From an uncultured Collinsella sp. (GTDB lineage Bacteria > Actinomycetota > Coriobacteriia > Coriobacteriales > Coriobacteriaceae), in contig CATXID010000002.1 of assembly GCA_958369225.1 (NCBI GenBank), forward strand, positions 124,001 through 188,000: a DNA stretch of 64,000 nt, written 5' to 3'. Numbering within the stretch: the stretch's first letter is position 1; every line of letters begins with the position of its first letter. Shown one piece after another: positions 26,283-34,585 of this stretch. The position numbers and the translations under genes are program-made. The notes beneath the pieces were generated by a model. The model made no database searches. It saw only the letters and a program-made list of their open reading frames with translations, and was not told the DNA's origin.

Positions 26283-27477
26283 GGCAGGCGATAATCTCAT
26301 CCGAAAGATCGAGGGCGGAATTGGTCACGGCGTCCATATCGTAGTAACGATACTCGGCCAGACGACCCACCGGGTGGAAGTTCGTCAGGTTCTGGACGCG
26401 CTCAAGATAGCGCTCGTAGAGCTCACGGTTCTCGGGCTCCAGGATAGCGTAGTACGGCGTCTCGCCCGAGCCGGGCGTATAGGCCTTGGAGTACTCCTTC
26501 ATGATGGTGGTCTTGCCGGGCAGGACCTGACCGGTCATGTTCTTGAACTCGGTGATACGCGTGTAGTCCTCGCTCGTGGTGTAGTTGACGGTGCCCACGG
26601 GCTGGAACTGGTCCATATCGAGCGTCTCGAACTTCATATCGAGCGTGCGGTACGGCAGCGCGCCCAGGTCGAAGTTGAACAGCTCGTCGAGCGGACCGGT
26701 GTAGACGATCTCACCACCATAGACCTTGCCGTCAATCTTGACGGTGGTCTCGTCGATTTCAAAGAGGTCACGGGCGTCCACGTCGCAGAACACATCAATC
26801 AGATCGTGATCGAGCATATGCTCGAACAGCGCGGTATAGCCGTCCTGCGGCATGCCCTGGAAAGGAGCCTGCGGGAAGTAGCGATCGTCATCGCCCACAA
26901 AGACGGGGACGCGGCCGGTGATCGAGGGGTCGATCTGATCGGGCGTCTGGCCCCACTGCTTCATGGTGTAATGCAAAAAAACGTTCTCGTAGACGTAATC
27001 GGCGACCTCGGCAAGATCCGGGTCGTTCTTCTTGCGCAGCTCCATGATGGGCACCTTGACGTCCTTGCCAAAGGTCTCCACGAGCTTCTGATACAGTTCC
27101 TCGCCGCGCTCATCGCCAAAGGCAAGCTTAAGGCTCGCATGGTTAAAGGGCACGGGCATAAGGGTACCGTTGATGTTGGCGAGCACCTTGTGCTGGTAGT
27201 CCGTCCACTTGGTAAAGCGCGACAGGAAGTTATGCACGCGCTCGTTAAAGGTATGGTAGATGTGCGGACCATACTCGTGGACCAGGATTCCCGCCTCGTC
27301 AGTGCAGTCGTAGGCGTTACCCGCAATGTGGCTACGGCGCTCCAGAACGGCAACGCGATAGCCGATGGTCTCGGCAAGACGGCGGGCGCAAACGGCACCG
27401 GCATAACCGGCGCCGACAACGATCATGTCGTACGCGCCGGCATTAAAGCCTTCAGGCAGGCCTGAGGTAATCTGCAT
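26275..27477 (-). CDS. glf: UDP-galactopyranose mutase
   Basis: Flavoenzyme that interconverts UDP-galactopyranose and UDP-galactofuranose; 400 residues. The FAD site DMIVVGAGYAGAVCARRLAE lies near residue 18, followed by ERRSHIAGNAYD, YGPHIYHTFNE, and the C-terminal RLAEYRYYDMDAV region. The gene overlaps the glycosyltransferase start by 8 nt, so they form an operon for a galactofuranose-containing surface polymer. Confidence 0.96.
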   Translation of the reverse strand: MQITSGLPEGFNAGAYDMIVVGAGYAGAVCARRLAETIGYRVAVLERRSHIAGNAYDCTDEAGILVHEYGPHIYHTFNERVHNFLSRFTKWTDYQHKVLANINGTLMPVPFNHASLKLAFGDERGEELYQKLVETFGKDVKVPIMELRKKNDPDLAEVADYVYENVFLHYTMKQWGQTPDQIDPSITGRVPVFVGDDDRYFPQAPFQGMPQDGYTALFEHMLDHDLIDVFCDVDARDLFEIDETTVKIDGKVYGGEIVYTGPLDELFNFDLGALPYRTLDMKFETLDMDQFQPVGTVNYTTSEDYTRITEFKNMTGQVLPGKTTIMKEYSKAYTPGSGETPYYAILEPENRELYERYLERVQNLTNFHPVGRLAEYRYYDMDAVTNSALDLSDEIIACHA

Positions 27478-27575
27478 CGATACTCCTTGTCAAAAGCCAC
27501 GGGCTCGTTAGCTGGGCTTTTCTCGAACATTCTTCGAGACATATTTATCAGAGCGATTATAGCGCTAATGCGTCC

Positions 27576-27658
27576 TATAATGAGCTTGCCACACAAGGAA
27601 AGCTCAAGCACCGCGGCGTACATTATTGAAAGGTAAACCCGCTAGCAGCGGGTTTATT
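27576..27658 (+). promoter_or_regulatory. pta leader: TATAAT, small hairpin, intrinsic-terminator-like hairpin
   Basis: A perfect -10 box (27576-27581) is followed by GAGCTT/AAGCTC (27582-27587, 27600-27605), then a stem AAACCCGC/GCGGGTTT (27635-27642, 27648-27655) with ATT after it. This stem lies within the pta leader, 50 nt before the start codon. It could be an attenuator, or simply the end of a short transcript. Confidence 0.5.
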
Positions 27659-27708
27659 CGTGTACAGCCGGGCGCCTGGAGCTTAGCGAAACGCTTGTAA
27701 GGAGTAAC

Positions 27709-28689
27709 ATGAGCGATTTCCTAAACCGTATGAAGTCTGCCGCCAAGGCCGACCTTAAGACCATCGTCCTGCCCGAGGGCGAGGACCCGCGTACCATCGT
27801 CGCCGCCACCAAGATTATCGAGGAGGGCCTGGCAAAGATCGTCATCCTGGGCAACCCCGACGAGATCGACGTTCCCGGCGCCACCGTCATCGACCCGCGC
27901 AATGCCGAGAAGCACGAGGAGTACGCGCAGAAGTTTGCCGAGCTCCGCGCCAAGAAGGGTGTCACCATCGAGCAGGCTCGCGCCCAGGTGATGGACGCCA
28001 CCTACTTTGGCACCATGATGGTCAAGATGGGCGACGCCGACGGCCTGGTCTCCGGCGCCTGCCACTCCACCGCCGACACCCTGCGCCCTGCGCTTCAGAT
28101 CCTCAAGACCGCCCCGGGCACCAAGCTGGTCTCGGCCTTCTTCGTGATGTGCACCGACACCCCGCAGTTCGGCACCGACGGCACGCTGATCTTCGCCGAC
28201 TGCGGCCTCAACATCAACCCGTCCTCCGACGAGCTCTCCGAGATCGCCATCGCCTCGGCCCACTCCTGGTCCACCTTCATGGGCAATGTCGAGCCGCACG
28301 TGGCCATGCTCTCCTACTCCACCATGGGCTCCGCCGGTGGCGAGGTCGCCAAGAAGGTCCAGGAGGCCGTGAAGTTCTGCAAGGAGAAGGCTCCCGAGCT
28401 CGCCATCGACGGCGACCTGCAGCTCGACGCCGCCATCGTCCCCACCGTCGCCCAGCTCAAGGCTCCCGGCTCCTCCGTCGCCGGTAAGGCCAACGTGCTC
28501 GTGTTCCCCGACCTCGAGGCAGGCAATATCGGCTACAAGCTGGTCCAGCGCTTCGCTGGCGCTGACGCCTACGGCCCCATCCTGCAGGGCATCGCCAAAC
28601 CGGTCAACGACCTTTCGCGCGGCTGCTCCGCCGACGACATCGTGGGTGTCGTGGCCATCACCGCCGTCCAGGCTCAGATGGCTGAGTAG
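27709..28689 (+). CDS. pta: Phosphate acetyltransferase
   Basis: Converts acetyl-CoA to acetyl phosphate; 326 residues, the short Pta form without the N-terminal P-loop domain. LPEGEDPRTIVAATKI near the start, DGLVSGACHSTADTLRPALQI, FADCGLNINPSSDELSEIA and MLSYSTMGSAGG are family blocks. AAGGAG precedes the ATG. It faces the two ackA genes, which together form the acetate-producing ATP pathway, and a long hairpin element separates them. Confidence 0.96.
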   Translation: MSDFLNRMKSAAKADLKTIVLPEGEDPRTIVAATKIIEEGLAKIVILGNPDEIDVPGATVIDPRNAEKHEEYAQKFAELRAKKGVTIEQARAQVMDATYFGTMMVKMGDADGLVSGACHSTADTLRPALQILKTAPGTKLVSAFFVMCTDTPQFGTDGTLIFADCGLNINPSSDELSEIAIASAHSWSTFMGNVEPHVAMLSYSTMGSAGGEVAKKVQEAVKFCKEKAPELAIDGDLQLDAAIVPTVAQLKAPGSSVAGKANVLVFPDLEAGNIGYKLVQRFAGADAYGPILQGIAKPVNDLSRGCSADDIVGVVAITAVQAQMAE

Positions 28690-28704
28690 CGGACTTATCC
28701 CCTC

Positions 28705-28831
28705 GGGACCCTACAGGGTAAAGCTCTGAAAACGTCCTCGGACATGCATGAAACCCCCGCTGCGCACTTCGTGCGGCGGGGGTTTCATGCGTCCTGCGGA
28801 AAGTTTTCAGAGCTTTACCCTGTAGGGCCCC
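28705..28831. repeat. Long hairpin element 3: 29-bp arms, 69-nt core
   Basis: Arms 28705-28733 and 28803-28831 pair with a single G-T mismatch. The core (28734-28802) contains a 15-bp GCATGAAACCCCCGC stem capped by CGCACTTCGTGCG. GTCCT at the left and TGCGGAA at the right of the core recur in element 1. The rest of 28832-28984 shows no gene. Confidence 0.85.
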
Positions 28832-28984
28832 TGCCGCCACGTGGCAGTCAGGGTATCTGGAGTGGACGGCGGCTTGGCTACGAGCTGGGGCTGAGAATCT
28901 GAATGATCGGGTGCCGTTGCTGGGAGCGCAGGCGTTGCTGGTGACGATCACTTTGGGACTGGAATTTCCGCCTACTAGTAAAAA

Positions 28985-29012
28985 GGCCTCCGGAGCCGTT
29001 GCTCTGGAGGCC
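28985..29012 (-). terminator. Terminator of ackA copy 1
   Basis: A 12-bp stem GGCCTCCGGAGC/GCTCTGGAGGCC (28985-28996, 29001-29012; one mismatch) with a CGTT loop, followed on the minus strand by TTTTT. Confidence 0.88.
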
Positions 29013-29037
29013 TGTCGTTTACTTGCAAATGCGCGCG

Positions 29038-30216
29038 TTAGTTGTTCTTGGTCAGACGCTCGACGTCGTGGGCGATCATGTATTCCTCGTCGGTGGGGAT
29101 GACCATGACCGTGACGGAAGAGCCGGCGGCGCTGATGACCTGCGGACCGTTGCCCACGGCCTCGCGGTTCTTGTTGTTGTCGATGCGCACGCCCAGCCAC
29201 TCAAAGCAGTCGCAGAAGGCCTTGCGAATCGACCAGTCGTTCTCGCCGATGCCGGCGGTAAAGGTGATGGTATCCACGCCCGCCATGGAGGCGATCATGG
29301 AACCGGCCTGCTGCATGGCCTTGTAGGCGAACATATCGAAGGCGAGCAGGCAGCGCTCGTCACCCTCAGAGGCGCGCGTACGGATGTCACGGGCATCGTT
29401 TGAGATGCCCGAGATGGCAAGCAGACCGGACTGCTTGTTCATCATGTCATCGACTTCCTGGTAACTGTAGCCGCCCTCGCGCTGCAGATAACACACGGTG
29501 GCCGGGTCGATGGAACCGCAACGGGTGCCCATCATCAAGCCGTCGAGCGGCGTGAGGCCCATCGTGGTGTCGCGGCACACACCGTCCTCGATGGCGGCAA
29601 GCGAGGCTCCGTTGCCCAGATGGCACGAAAGCAGGCGATGGCAGCGCGAGCCCAGGATCTCCTTGGCCATCATCCACTCGTAACGGTGGCTCGTACCGTG
29701 CGCGCCGTACTTGCGCACGTGATACTTATCGCACACGTCCTTGGGCAGGGCGTAGGTGTAGGCGACCTCGGGCATGGTCATGTGGAACGAGGTGTCGAAG
29801 ACAGCCACATTGGGCAACTCCGGATACTTCTCGCGGCAATACTCAATCGCTGCTGCCTCGCCGTAGTTGTGCAGCGGGGCGAGCGGGGCCACCTCAAGGA
29901 TCTTAGCCATGACCTCATCGTCGACGACCGCGGAATCATCGAAGTGCCAACCGCCCTGAACGATACGGTGGCCGATGCCGTCGATCGTAAAGTCGGTCTT
30001 CTCGAGCTCCTCGAGCACGCGCGCAATGGCGCTGCGATGATCGGGAAAGGGAATCTCCTCGGTCTGCTTGGCACCACCGTTCTCGGAGTGGCCAAAGATG
30101 CCCATCTCCGAGCCGATACGCTCGCAGTTGCCCTTGGCGAAAACCTCGCGGGTATCGGTATCCAAAAGCTGATATTTAAGGCTCGAGCTGCCGGCGTTGA
30201 CAACAAGTACGTTCAT
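29038..30216 (-). CDS. ackA: Acetate kinase 1
   Basis: Acetyl phosphate plus ADP to acetate plus ATP; 392 residues, normal length. N-terminal MNVLVVNAGSSSLKYQLLD, HRIVQGGW, HLGNGASLAAI, GLTPLDGLMMGTRCGSIDP and FTAGIGEN are the acetokinase motifs. SGISNDARDIR, typical of standard AckA, is intact. GGAG precedes the ATG. It lies downstream of the second paralogue and has its own terminator. Confidence 0.96.
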   Translation of the reverse strand: MNVLVVNAGSSSLKYQLLDTDTREVFAKGNCERIGSEMGIFGHSENGGAKQTEEIPFPDHRSAIARVLEELEKTDFTIDGIGHRIVQGGWHFDDSAVVDDEVMAKILEVAPLAPLHNYGEAAAIEYCREKYPELPNVAVFDTSFHMTMPEVAYTYALPKDVCDKYHVRKYGAHGTSHRYEWMMAKEILGSRCHRLLSCHLGNGASLAAIEDGVCRDTTMGLTPLDGLMMGTRCGSIDPATVCYLQREGGYSYQEVDDMMNKQSGLLAISGISNDARDIRTRASEGDERCLLAFDMFAYKAMQQAGSMIASMAGVDTITFTAGIGENDWSIRKAFCDCFEWLGVRIDNNKNREAVGNGPQVISAAGSSVTVMVIPTDEEYMIAHDVERLTKNN

Positions 30217-30330
30217 GAGACTCCTTCGTGATTACAGTACGGCCGGCAAACCTATAAGGCGGCCGTACCCTTAATAAGAAGTTATCAGAGTTCAATAAAT
30301 ATCTATTAAGCTCTTCGCCCAAAGAGCATA

Positions 30331-30367
30331 AAAGGGGGCTGAACGGCACAAGGCCATCCAGTCCCCT
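30331..30367 (-). terminator. Terminator of ackA copy 2
   Basis: AGGGGGCTG pairs with CAGTCCCCT around a 17-nt loop, and the minus strand continues in TTTTATG. It separates the two ackA genes. Confidence 0.75.
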
Positions 30368-30380
30368 CCCCTTGCATCAA

Positions 30381-31559
30381 TTACTTACCGCTGACGATGC
30401 GCTCGACGTCGGAAGCGATCATGAACTCCTCGTCCGTGGGGATGACGAAGATCTTGACCTTGGAATCCTTGGCAGACAGGCACCAAGCGCCGTCACCACG
30501 CAGGGCGTTGCGGGCATGATCCATCTTGACGCCCATAAAGGCCAGACGGTCGGCAACGCCGGCACGAACGGCCGGAGCGTGCTCACCGATGCCAGCGGTG
30601 AAGACCAGCGTGTCCATGCCGCACATGGAAGTAGCCATCTCGGCAGCCTTGGCGGCAATCTTGTAGACAAACATGTCGAAGGCGAGCTGAGCATCGGGGT
30701 CACCAGCGGCGGCGAGCTCCTCGACGTTGCGGCAGTCGTTGGTCTTGCCGCCGGTCACAGCCAAAAGGCCGGACTTCTTGTTCATCATCTCGTCGACCTC
30801 GTCGAAGGTGTAGCCGCCCTCGCGCTGCAGGTAGCACACGGTAGCCGGGTCGATGGAGCCGCAGCGGGTGCCCATCATGACACCGTCGAGCGGCGTCAAG
30901 CCCATGGTGGTGTCCATGCACTTGCCGTCCTCGATGGCGCACAGGGAAGCGCCGGAACCGATGTGGCACACGACGACCTTGCGGGCCTCGCCGTTGGTCA
31001 TCTCGGCGACCTTCTTGGAGATGTAGCGGTAGCTGGTGCCGTGGGCGCCGTACTTACGGATGTGCAGCTTGTCGCAGACGTCCTTGGGCAGGGCGTAGGT
31101 CTTGGCGACCTCGGGCATATTGAAGTGGAAAGCGGTGTCATAGACCGTGACGTTGGGCAGGTCGGGATACTGCTCGAGGCAGTACTCGATAACGTTGGCC
31201 TCGGGGTTGTTGTGCAGCGGGGCGAGCGGAGCGACCTCGCGGATCTTGGCGAGGACGTCCTCGTCGACGAGGGAGGAATCGCCGAAGTACCAACCGCCCT
31301 GAACGATACGGTGGCCGATGCCCTCGATCTTGACGCCGTTGGCCTCGAGGTCCTTCAGGACGACCTCGATGGCGACCTTGTGGTCGGGGAACTCGATGTT
31401 CTCGGTCACCTTCTTGGAACCGTTGGCAGCGTGGGTGAAGGTACCGCCGGTAAAGCAAACGCGCTCGCAGGAGCCCTTTGCGGACACCTTGTGGGACTTG
31501 GTATCGATGACCTGATACTTAAGGGTCGAAGATCCTGCGTTGACGACCAGAACGTTCAT
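30381..31559 (-). CDS. ackA: Acetate kinase paralogue 2
   Basis: Also 392 residues and about 55-60% identical to its neighbour by eye. Catalytic motifs are kept: NAGSSTLKYQ, HRIVQGGW, HIGSGASLCAIEDG (Ser in place of the usual Asn), TPLDGVMMGTRCGSIDP and FTAGIGEH. The usual SGISNDARD is replaced by TGGKTNDCRN. Substrate preference may therefore differ, for example propionate or butyrate, but this is inference. GGGAGACAC precedes the ATG. Confidence 0.93.
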   Translation of the reverse strand: MNVLVVNAGSSTLKYQVIDTKSHKVSAKGSCERVCFTGGTFTHAANGSKKVTENIEFPDHKVAIEVVLKDLEANGVKIEGIGHRIVQGGWYFGDSSLVDEDVLAKIREVAPLAPLHNNPEANVIEYCLEQYPDLPNVTVYDTAFHFNMPEVAKTYALPKDVCDKLHIRKYGAHGTSYRYISKKVAEMTNGEARKVVVCHIGSGASLCAIEDGKCMDTTMGLTPLDGVMMGTRCGSIDPATVCYLQREGGYTFDEVDEMMNKKSGLLAVTGGKTNDCRNVEELAAAGDPDAQLAFDMFVYKIAAKAAEMATSMCGMDTLVFTAGIGEHAPAVRAGVADRLAFMGVKMDHARNALRGDGAWCLSAKDSKVKIFVIPTDEEFMIASDVERIVSGK

Positions 31560-31612
31560 GTGTCTCCCTACTAACAGGCGGTGTGGCGCCGCCAGGTTAC
31601 ATACGCTTCAAT

Positions 31613-31646
31613 AATAAACCCAAACGCCCTCGCGCTCGGGTTTATT
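31613..31646 (-). terminator. Hairpin 15 nt beyond the MFS gene start of reading, between ackA 2 and MFS gene
   Basis: AATAAACCC (31613-31621) pairs with GGGTTTATT (31638-31646). It lies after the stop of the minus-strand MFS gene and is followed by TTATTATTG, so it most likely ends that transcript. Confidence 0.7.
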
Positions 31647-31661
31647 GCGTTGATATATAAG

Positions 31662-32840
31662 TTATCGGTGCCTAAATACGCATGGCCTTTGACTTGTAAG
31701 ACGAAATAGCGCGGGGATATACACCAAAGAGGAAATCCCGAGCGCGATAAGCAATACGACTCGAATGCCCACGATGTTGCTCAACGCAGCATTGAACAAG
31801 TAGAAAAGGATAGCGCCCACCGCAACCATCTGGCTTTGAACCGAAATCAGTGAACAGCGCATCGAAGAATCGGCGGCATTTTGAAAAATTGAGTATTTAA
31901 TTGGAGCAAATAACGAGTAAGCGACCGTCTGCAACACATAGAACACGGGCAGCAAATAGATCGGAGTAAAGGGAATCAAAAATAGAGCAGTCAGGGAAAG
32001 GCGCACGATGCCGCAAATACGCGCAAAACGGCTCTTGTCGACATGAGCAATCACACTGGGCACAATAAGCCCCATGGAGGCCGAGGCAAGGAGCTGGACC
32101 GCAATGATCACACCCGAAGCGACGGCATTCATTCCGCGGCCCGCAAGCAGCAGTGAGAAAAAGTCTTCCAGGGCGACAAAAGCAAATGCCTGAGAACAGT
32201 CCATGATGAACGCTGAACGAAGAATGCCATTACACGCAATAGCGGCACCGATCATCTTCGGGCTAATTCCACGCTCAGGTACCCCCACAGTGCTCCCTCT
32301 TCGCATCTCAGGAATGCAGACAACGACAACCAACGTCAACACCATTGCGATGATATCTGCCGAAAGACCAATGAGATATGCACCGACAGACGAAATGAAA
32401 CCGCCCACGCAAGCGGAGATGGCATAAGAGGCATAGAAAACAAATCGCTCAACGACATTAAGTCTTACGAGCTGGTCCTGAGAGACGCCGTCAATGTAAA
32501 TCGCTTCTATGGATCCGCTCAGACATGCAACGGCAAAACCTTTGAGAGCGAACGCACCGATTAAAAGCAGAGGGGAACGGACGAGCAGCAGGGCGGCGTA
32601 GTATCCAAGCATCCCCACGACGCCAACGAGACCGCTTGCCTTTCGTCCAAACCTATCAGCAATATAGCCAGTGGGAACTTCGAGGATGAACTTGCTCACT
32701 TGATATGCAATCATCATGCTAGAAATCGCCACTATCGAGAATCCGACGAATTCAAGGTAAACCGTCAGAAAATACAAAATAGTGCTGAAGTTCGACAGAA
32801 AAACGAACGTCATATAAAGCAAAACCGTACGGTTTTTCAT
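31662..32840 (-). CDS. Major facilitator superfamily transporter
   Basis: A 392-residue MFS protein with about 12 membrane segments; start ATG 32840 with GGAGGGCGGAG upstream. The loop 2-3 signature GYIADRFGRKASGLVG near residue 60 marks it as MFS. Substrate unknown. Base composition and codon use are clearly more AT-rich than the surroundings, a sign of horizontal acquisition that also covers the LysR gene behind it. Confidence 0.88.
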   Translation of the reverse strand: MKNRTVLLYMTFVFLSNFSTILYFLTVYLEFVGFSIVAISSMMIAYQVSKFILEVPTGYIADRFGRKASGLVGVVGMLGYYAALLLVRSPLLLIGAFALKGFAVACLSGSIEAIYIDGVSQDQLVRLNVVERFVFYASYAISACVGGFISSVGAYLIGLSADIIAMVLTLVVVVCIPEMRRGSTVGVPERGISPKMIGAAIACNGILRSAFIMDCSQAFAFVALEDFFSLLLAGRGMNAVASGVIIAVQLLASASMGLIVPSVIAHVDKSRFARICGIVRLSLTALFLIPFTPIYLLPVFYVLQTVAYSLFAPIKYSIFQNAADSSMRCSLISVQSQMVAVGAILFYLFNAALSNIVGIRVVLLIALGISSLVYIPALFRLTSQRPCVFRHR

Positions 32841-32959
32841 GCTCCGCCCTCCAAGAGTCAGCAATCTAAATCGAAATCTTGGAAAAGCATGAGGGCAAAG
32901 CTGTCAGCTATGTGTTGCAGGGCGTCAACATTCACTTGACAACACGAGGCCAAATGGCC

Positions 32960-33850
32960 TCACGAAGCGAGATGACGCAATAGGTGAAGAAATACCGTCT
33001 GGTGTCGATCGGTCCAGGCATTTTGTCGATAGCAAAAGTAGATGGGCAAGGCTACGTCATGTGAGGCTTCAATGGAGCACTCGCTCACTTCCGATCCATC
33101 CGATGCGAGAGAAGAGCCAGAAAAACTCAATATCAATCCCCCGGCTTGAAGAAACTCAGCCTGCGCCCTGTTTCCGTATTCGACATCGCGAAAGCGGAAA
33201 TTAACCAGCTGAGCTTCGGGACATTGATTGATTGCATTGAGACAGGGTGACAAATTAATGGGAACAGCGAGCCTGCCGCCCAGTAACTCACGAATGGTCA
33301 TAGCGTCAACAGATTGATGACCAGCTGGACATGAAAGAACCCTGAGCTCCTTTTCACCCATATATTTTGAAGAAAGGACGCTGTCCCGTGGTTCCTCAAA
33401 CGAGATAGCCGCGTCCGAAATTCCAAGTATAAGTGATTCAAAGCATGTTGCCGTTGGCTGATGCCACACATCAAGATGAATCTGAGGGTGCGAGCTTTCA
33501 AACGAGTCGTACCAGTTTTCGGAAAAAAGGCGCCCCCGCCCATGAAGGCAGGGGGCGTAAAGACGAAAGTGGCCATCGGGCGAGACGCCGTCGTCCCTTG
33601 ATTGAGCGTACTTTTTGAGATCGTCGACTTGTGCCAGAATCACGCGTGCACGACGCGCAAATTCTCTGCCCGCCGGAGACAAAACAGCCTCCCCCGCCGA
33701 TCGGTCGAGCAAAACAATCTGATACTCAGATTCCAACTTTTTTATTGCCGACGAAACGGCCTGCGGACTCACGTGAACAGCGCGAGCTGCTTTGCGCACG
33801 CCGCCATAGTTCGCTACCGCTTGAAGGTATTCGAGTTGAGAAAGCTGCAT
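32960..33850 (-). CDS. LysR-family transcriptional regulator
   Basis: A 296-residue protein with an N-terminal winged helix (LSQLEYLQAVANYGGVRKAA, VSPQAVSSAIKKLE, residues 1-60) and a C-terminal effector-binding region. Same strand as the MFS gene, which follows after a 120-nt gap with a small GAGGCC/GGCCTC hairpin at 32946-32961. It probably controls the transporter. Low GC content matches the MFS gene. Confidence 0.9.
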   Translation of the reverse strand: MQLSQLEYLQAVANYGGVRKAARAVHVSPQAVSSAIKKLESEYQIVLLDRSAGEAVLSPAGREFARRARVILAQVDDLKKYAQSRDDGVSPDGHFRLYAPCLHGRGRLFSENWYDSFESSHPQIHLDVWHQPTATCFESLILGISDAAISFEEPRDSVLSSKYMGEKELRVLSCPAGHQSVDAMTIRELLGGRLAVPINLSPCLNAINQCPEAQLVNFRFRDVEYGNRAQAEFLQAGGLILSFSGSSLASDGSEVSECSIEASHDVALPIYFCYRQNAWTDRHQTVFLHLLRHLAS

Positions 33851-33891
33851 AGATTACTCCAAAGGCAGCCAAGTCGACGGCCTACGCGCCC

Positions 33892-34227
33892 TCAGATGAG
33901 GTTCTCGCCCAGGTTCTTGCCACCGAGAACGTGCATGTGGAAGTGCATGACGGTCTGGCCGGCGTTGACGCCCTTGTTGGAGATGACGCGGAAACCGTCC
34001 TCCAAGCCCTTGGCCTTAGCGACCTCCTGGATGGCGTGAGCCATGGCGCCCATAGTCTCGGCAGGTACGTTGTCGGCGATGTCACTGTAGTGCTTCTTGG
34101 GGATCACGAGCGTATGGACCGGCGCCTGGGGATTGAGGTCGTCGAAGGCGATGACCTGGTCGTCCTCATAGACAACGGTCGAGGGGATCTCGTGGTTGGC
34201 AATTTTGCAGAAGATGCAATCGCACAT
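33892..34227 (-). CDS. HIT family nucleotide-binding protein
   Basis: A 111-residue HIT (histidine triad) hydrolase of the HinT type. ATG 34227 with AAAGGAACC upstream. CDCIFCKIANHEIPS at the N-terminus and the triad QTVMHFHMHVLGG near residue 97 are diagnostic. It likely cleaves adenosine phosphoramidates or AMP conjugates. Close to xseB on the same strand, spacing 49 nt. Confidence 0.95.
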   Translation of the reverse strand: MCDCIFCKIANHEIPSTVVYEDDQVIAFDDLNPQAPVHTLVIPKKHYSDIADNVPAETMGAMAHAIQEVAKAKGLEDGFRVISNKGVNAGQTVMHFHMHVLGGKNLGENLI

Positions 34228-34276
34228 GGTTGGTTCCTTTCTCACAGACCAAGGTAATTATATTTGGTCGGGATGG

Positions 34277-34543
34277 TTAGAACGAGAGACTGTCGTTGGT
34301 GTTGGCGGCTTCGCCGTCGGCGAGCACGTCGTTGCCGTCGACGTCCTTAAGGAGCACCGAGACCTTCTGCTCGGCATCGGACAGGCGGGTGCGCAGGCTC
34401 TTGAGGAGCTCGACGCCGCGGGTGTAGCTCTCGAGCGACTCCTCGAGCTCCATATCGCCCGACTCCAAGCTGCGGATGATGAGCTCCAACTCCTGCGAGG
34501 CCTGCTTGTACGTAAGCTGCTCGACCGGGGTCTTCTCTGCCAT
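34277..34543 (-). CDS. xseB: Exodeoxyribonuclease VII small subunit
   Basis: An 88-residue helical subunit of exonuclease VII. EQLTYKQASQELELIIRSLE and ESLESYTRGVELLKS are the XseB pattern. It sits directly behind xseA (42 nt), as in most bacteria. GGAAAC precedes the ATG. The C-terminal tail is acidic and not conserved. Confidence 0.95.
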   Translation of the reverse strand: MAEKTPVEQLTYKQASQELELIIRSLESGDMELEESLESYTRGVELLKSLRTRLSDAEQKVSVLLKDVDGNDVLADGEAANTNDSLSF

Positions 34544-34585
34544 ATCTGTTTCCTTTCCTAAAGGTTTATCGCTATGAAATGCGGC

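Noticed and set aside
28658..29200. 180-codon minus-strand frame covering hairpin element 3
   Set aside because: It runs through a long inverted repeat and the ackA terminator and has no recognisable domain.
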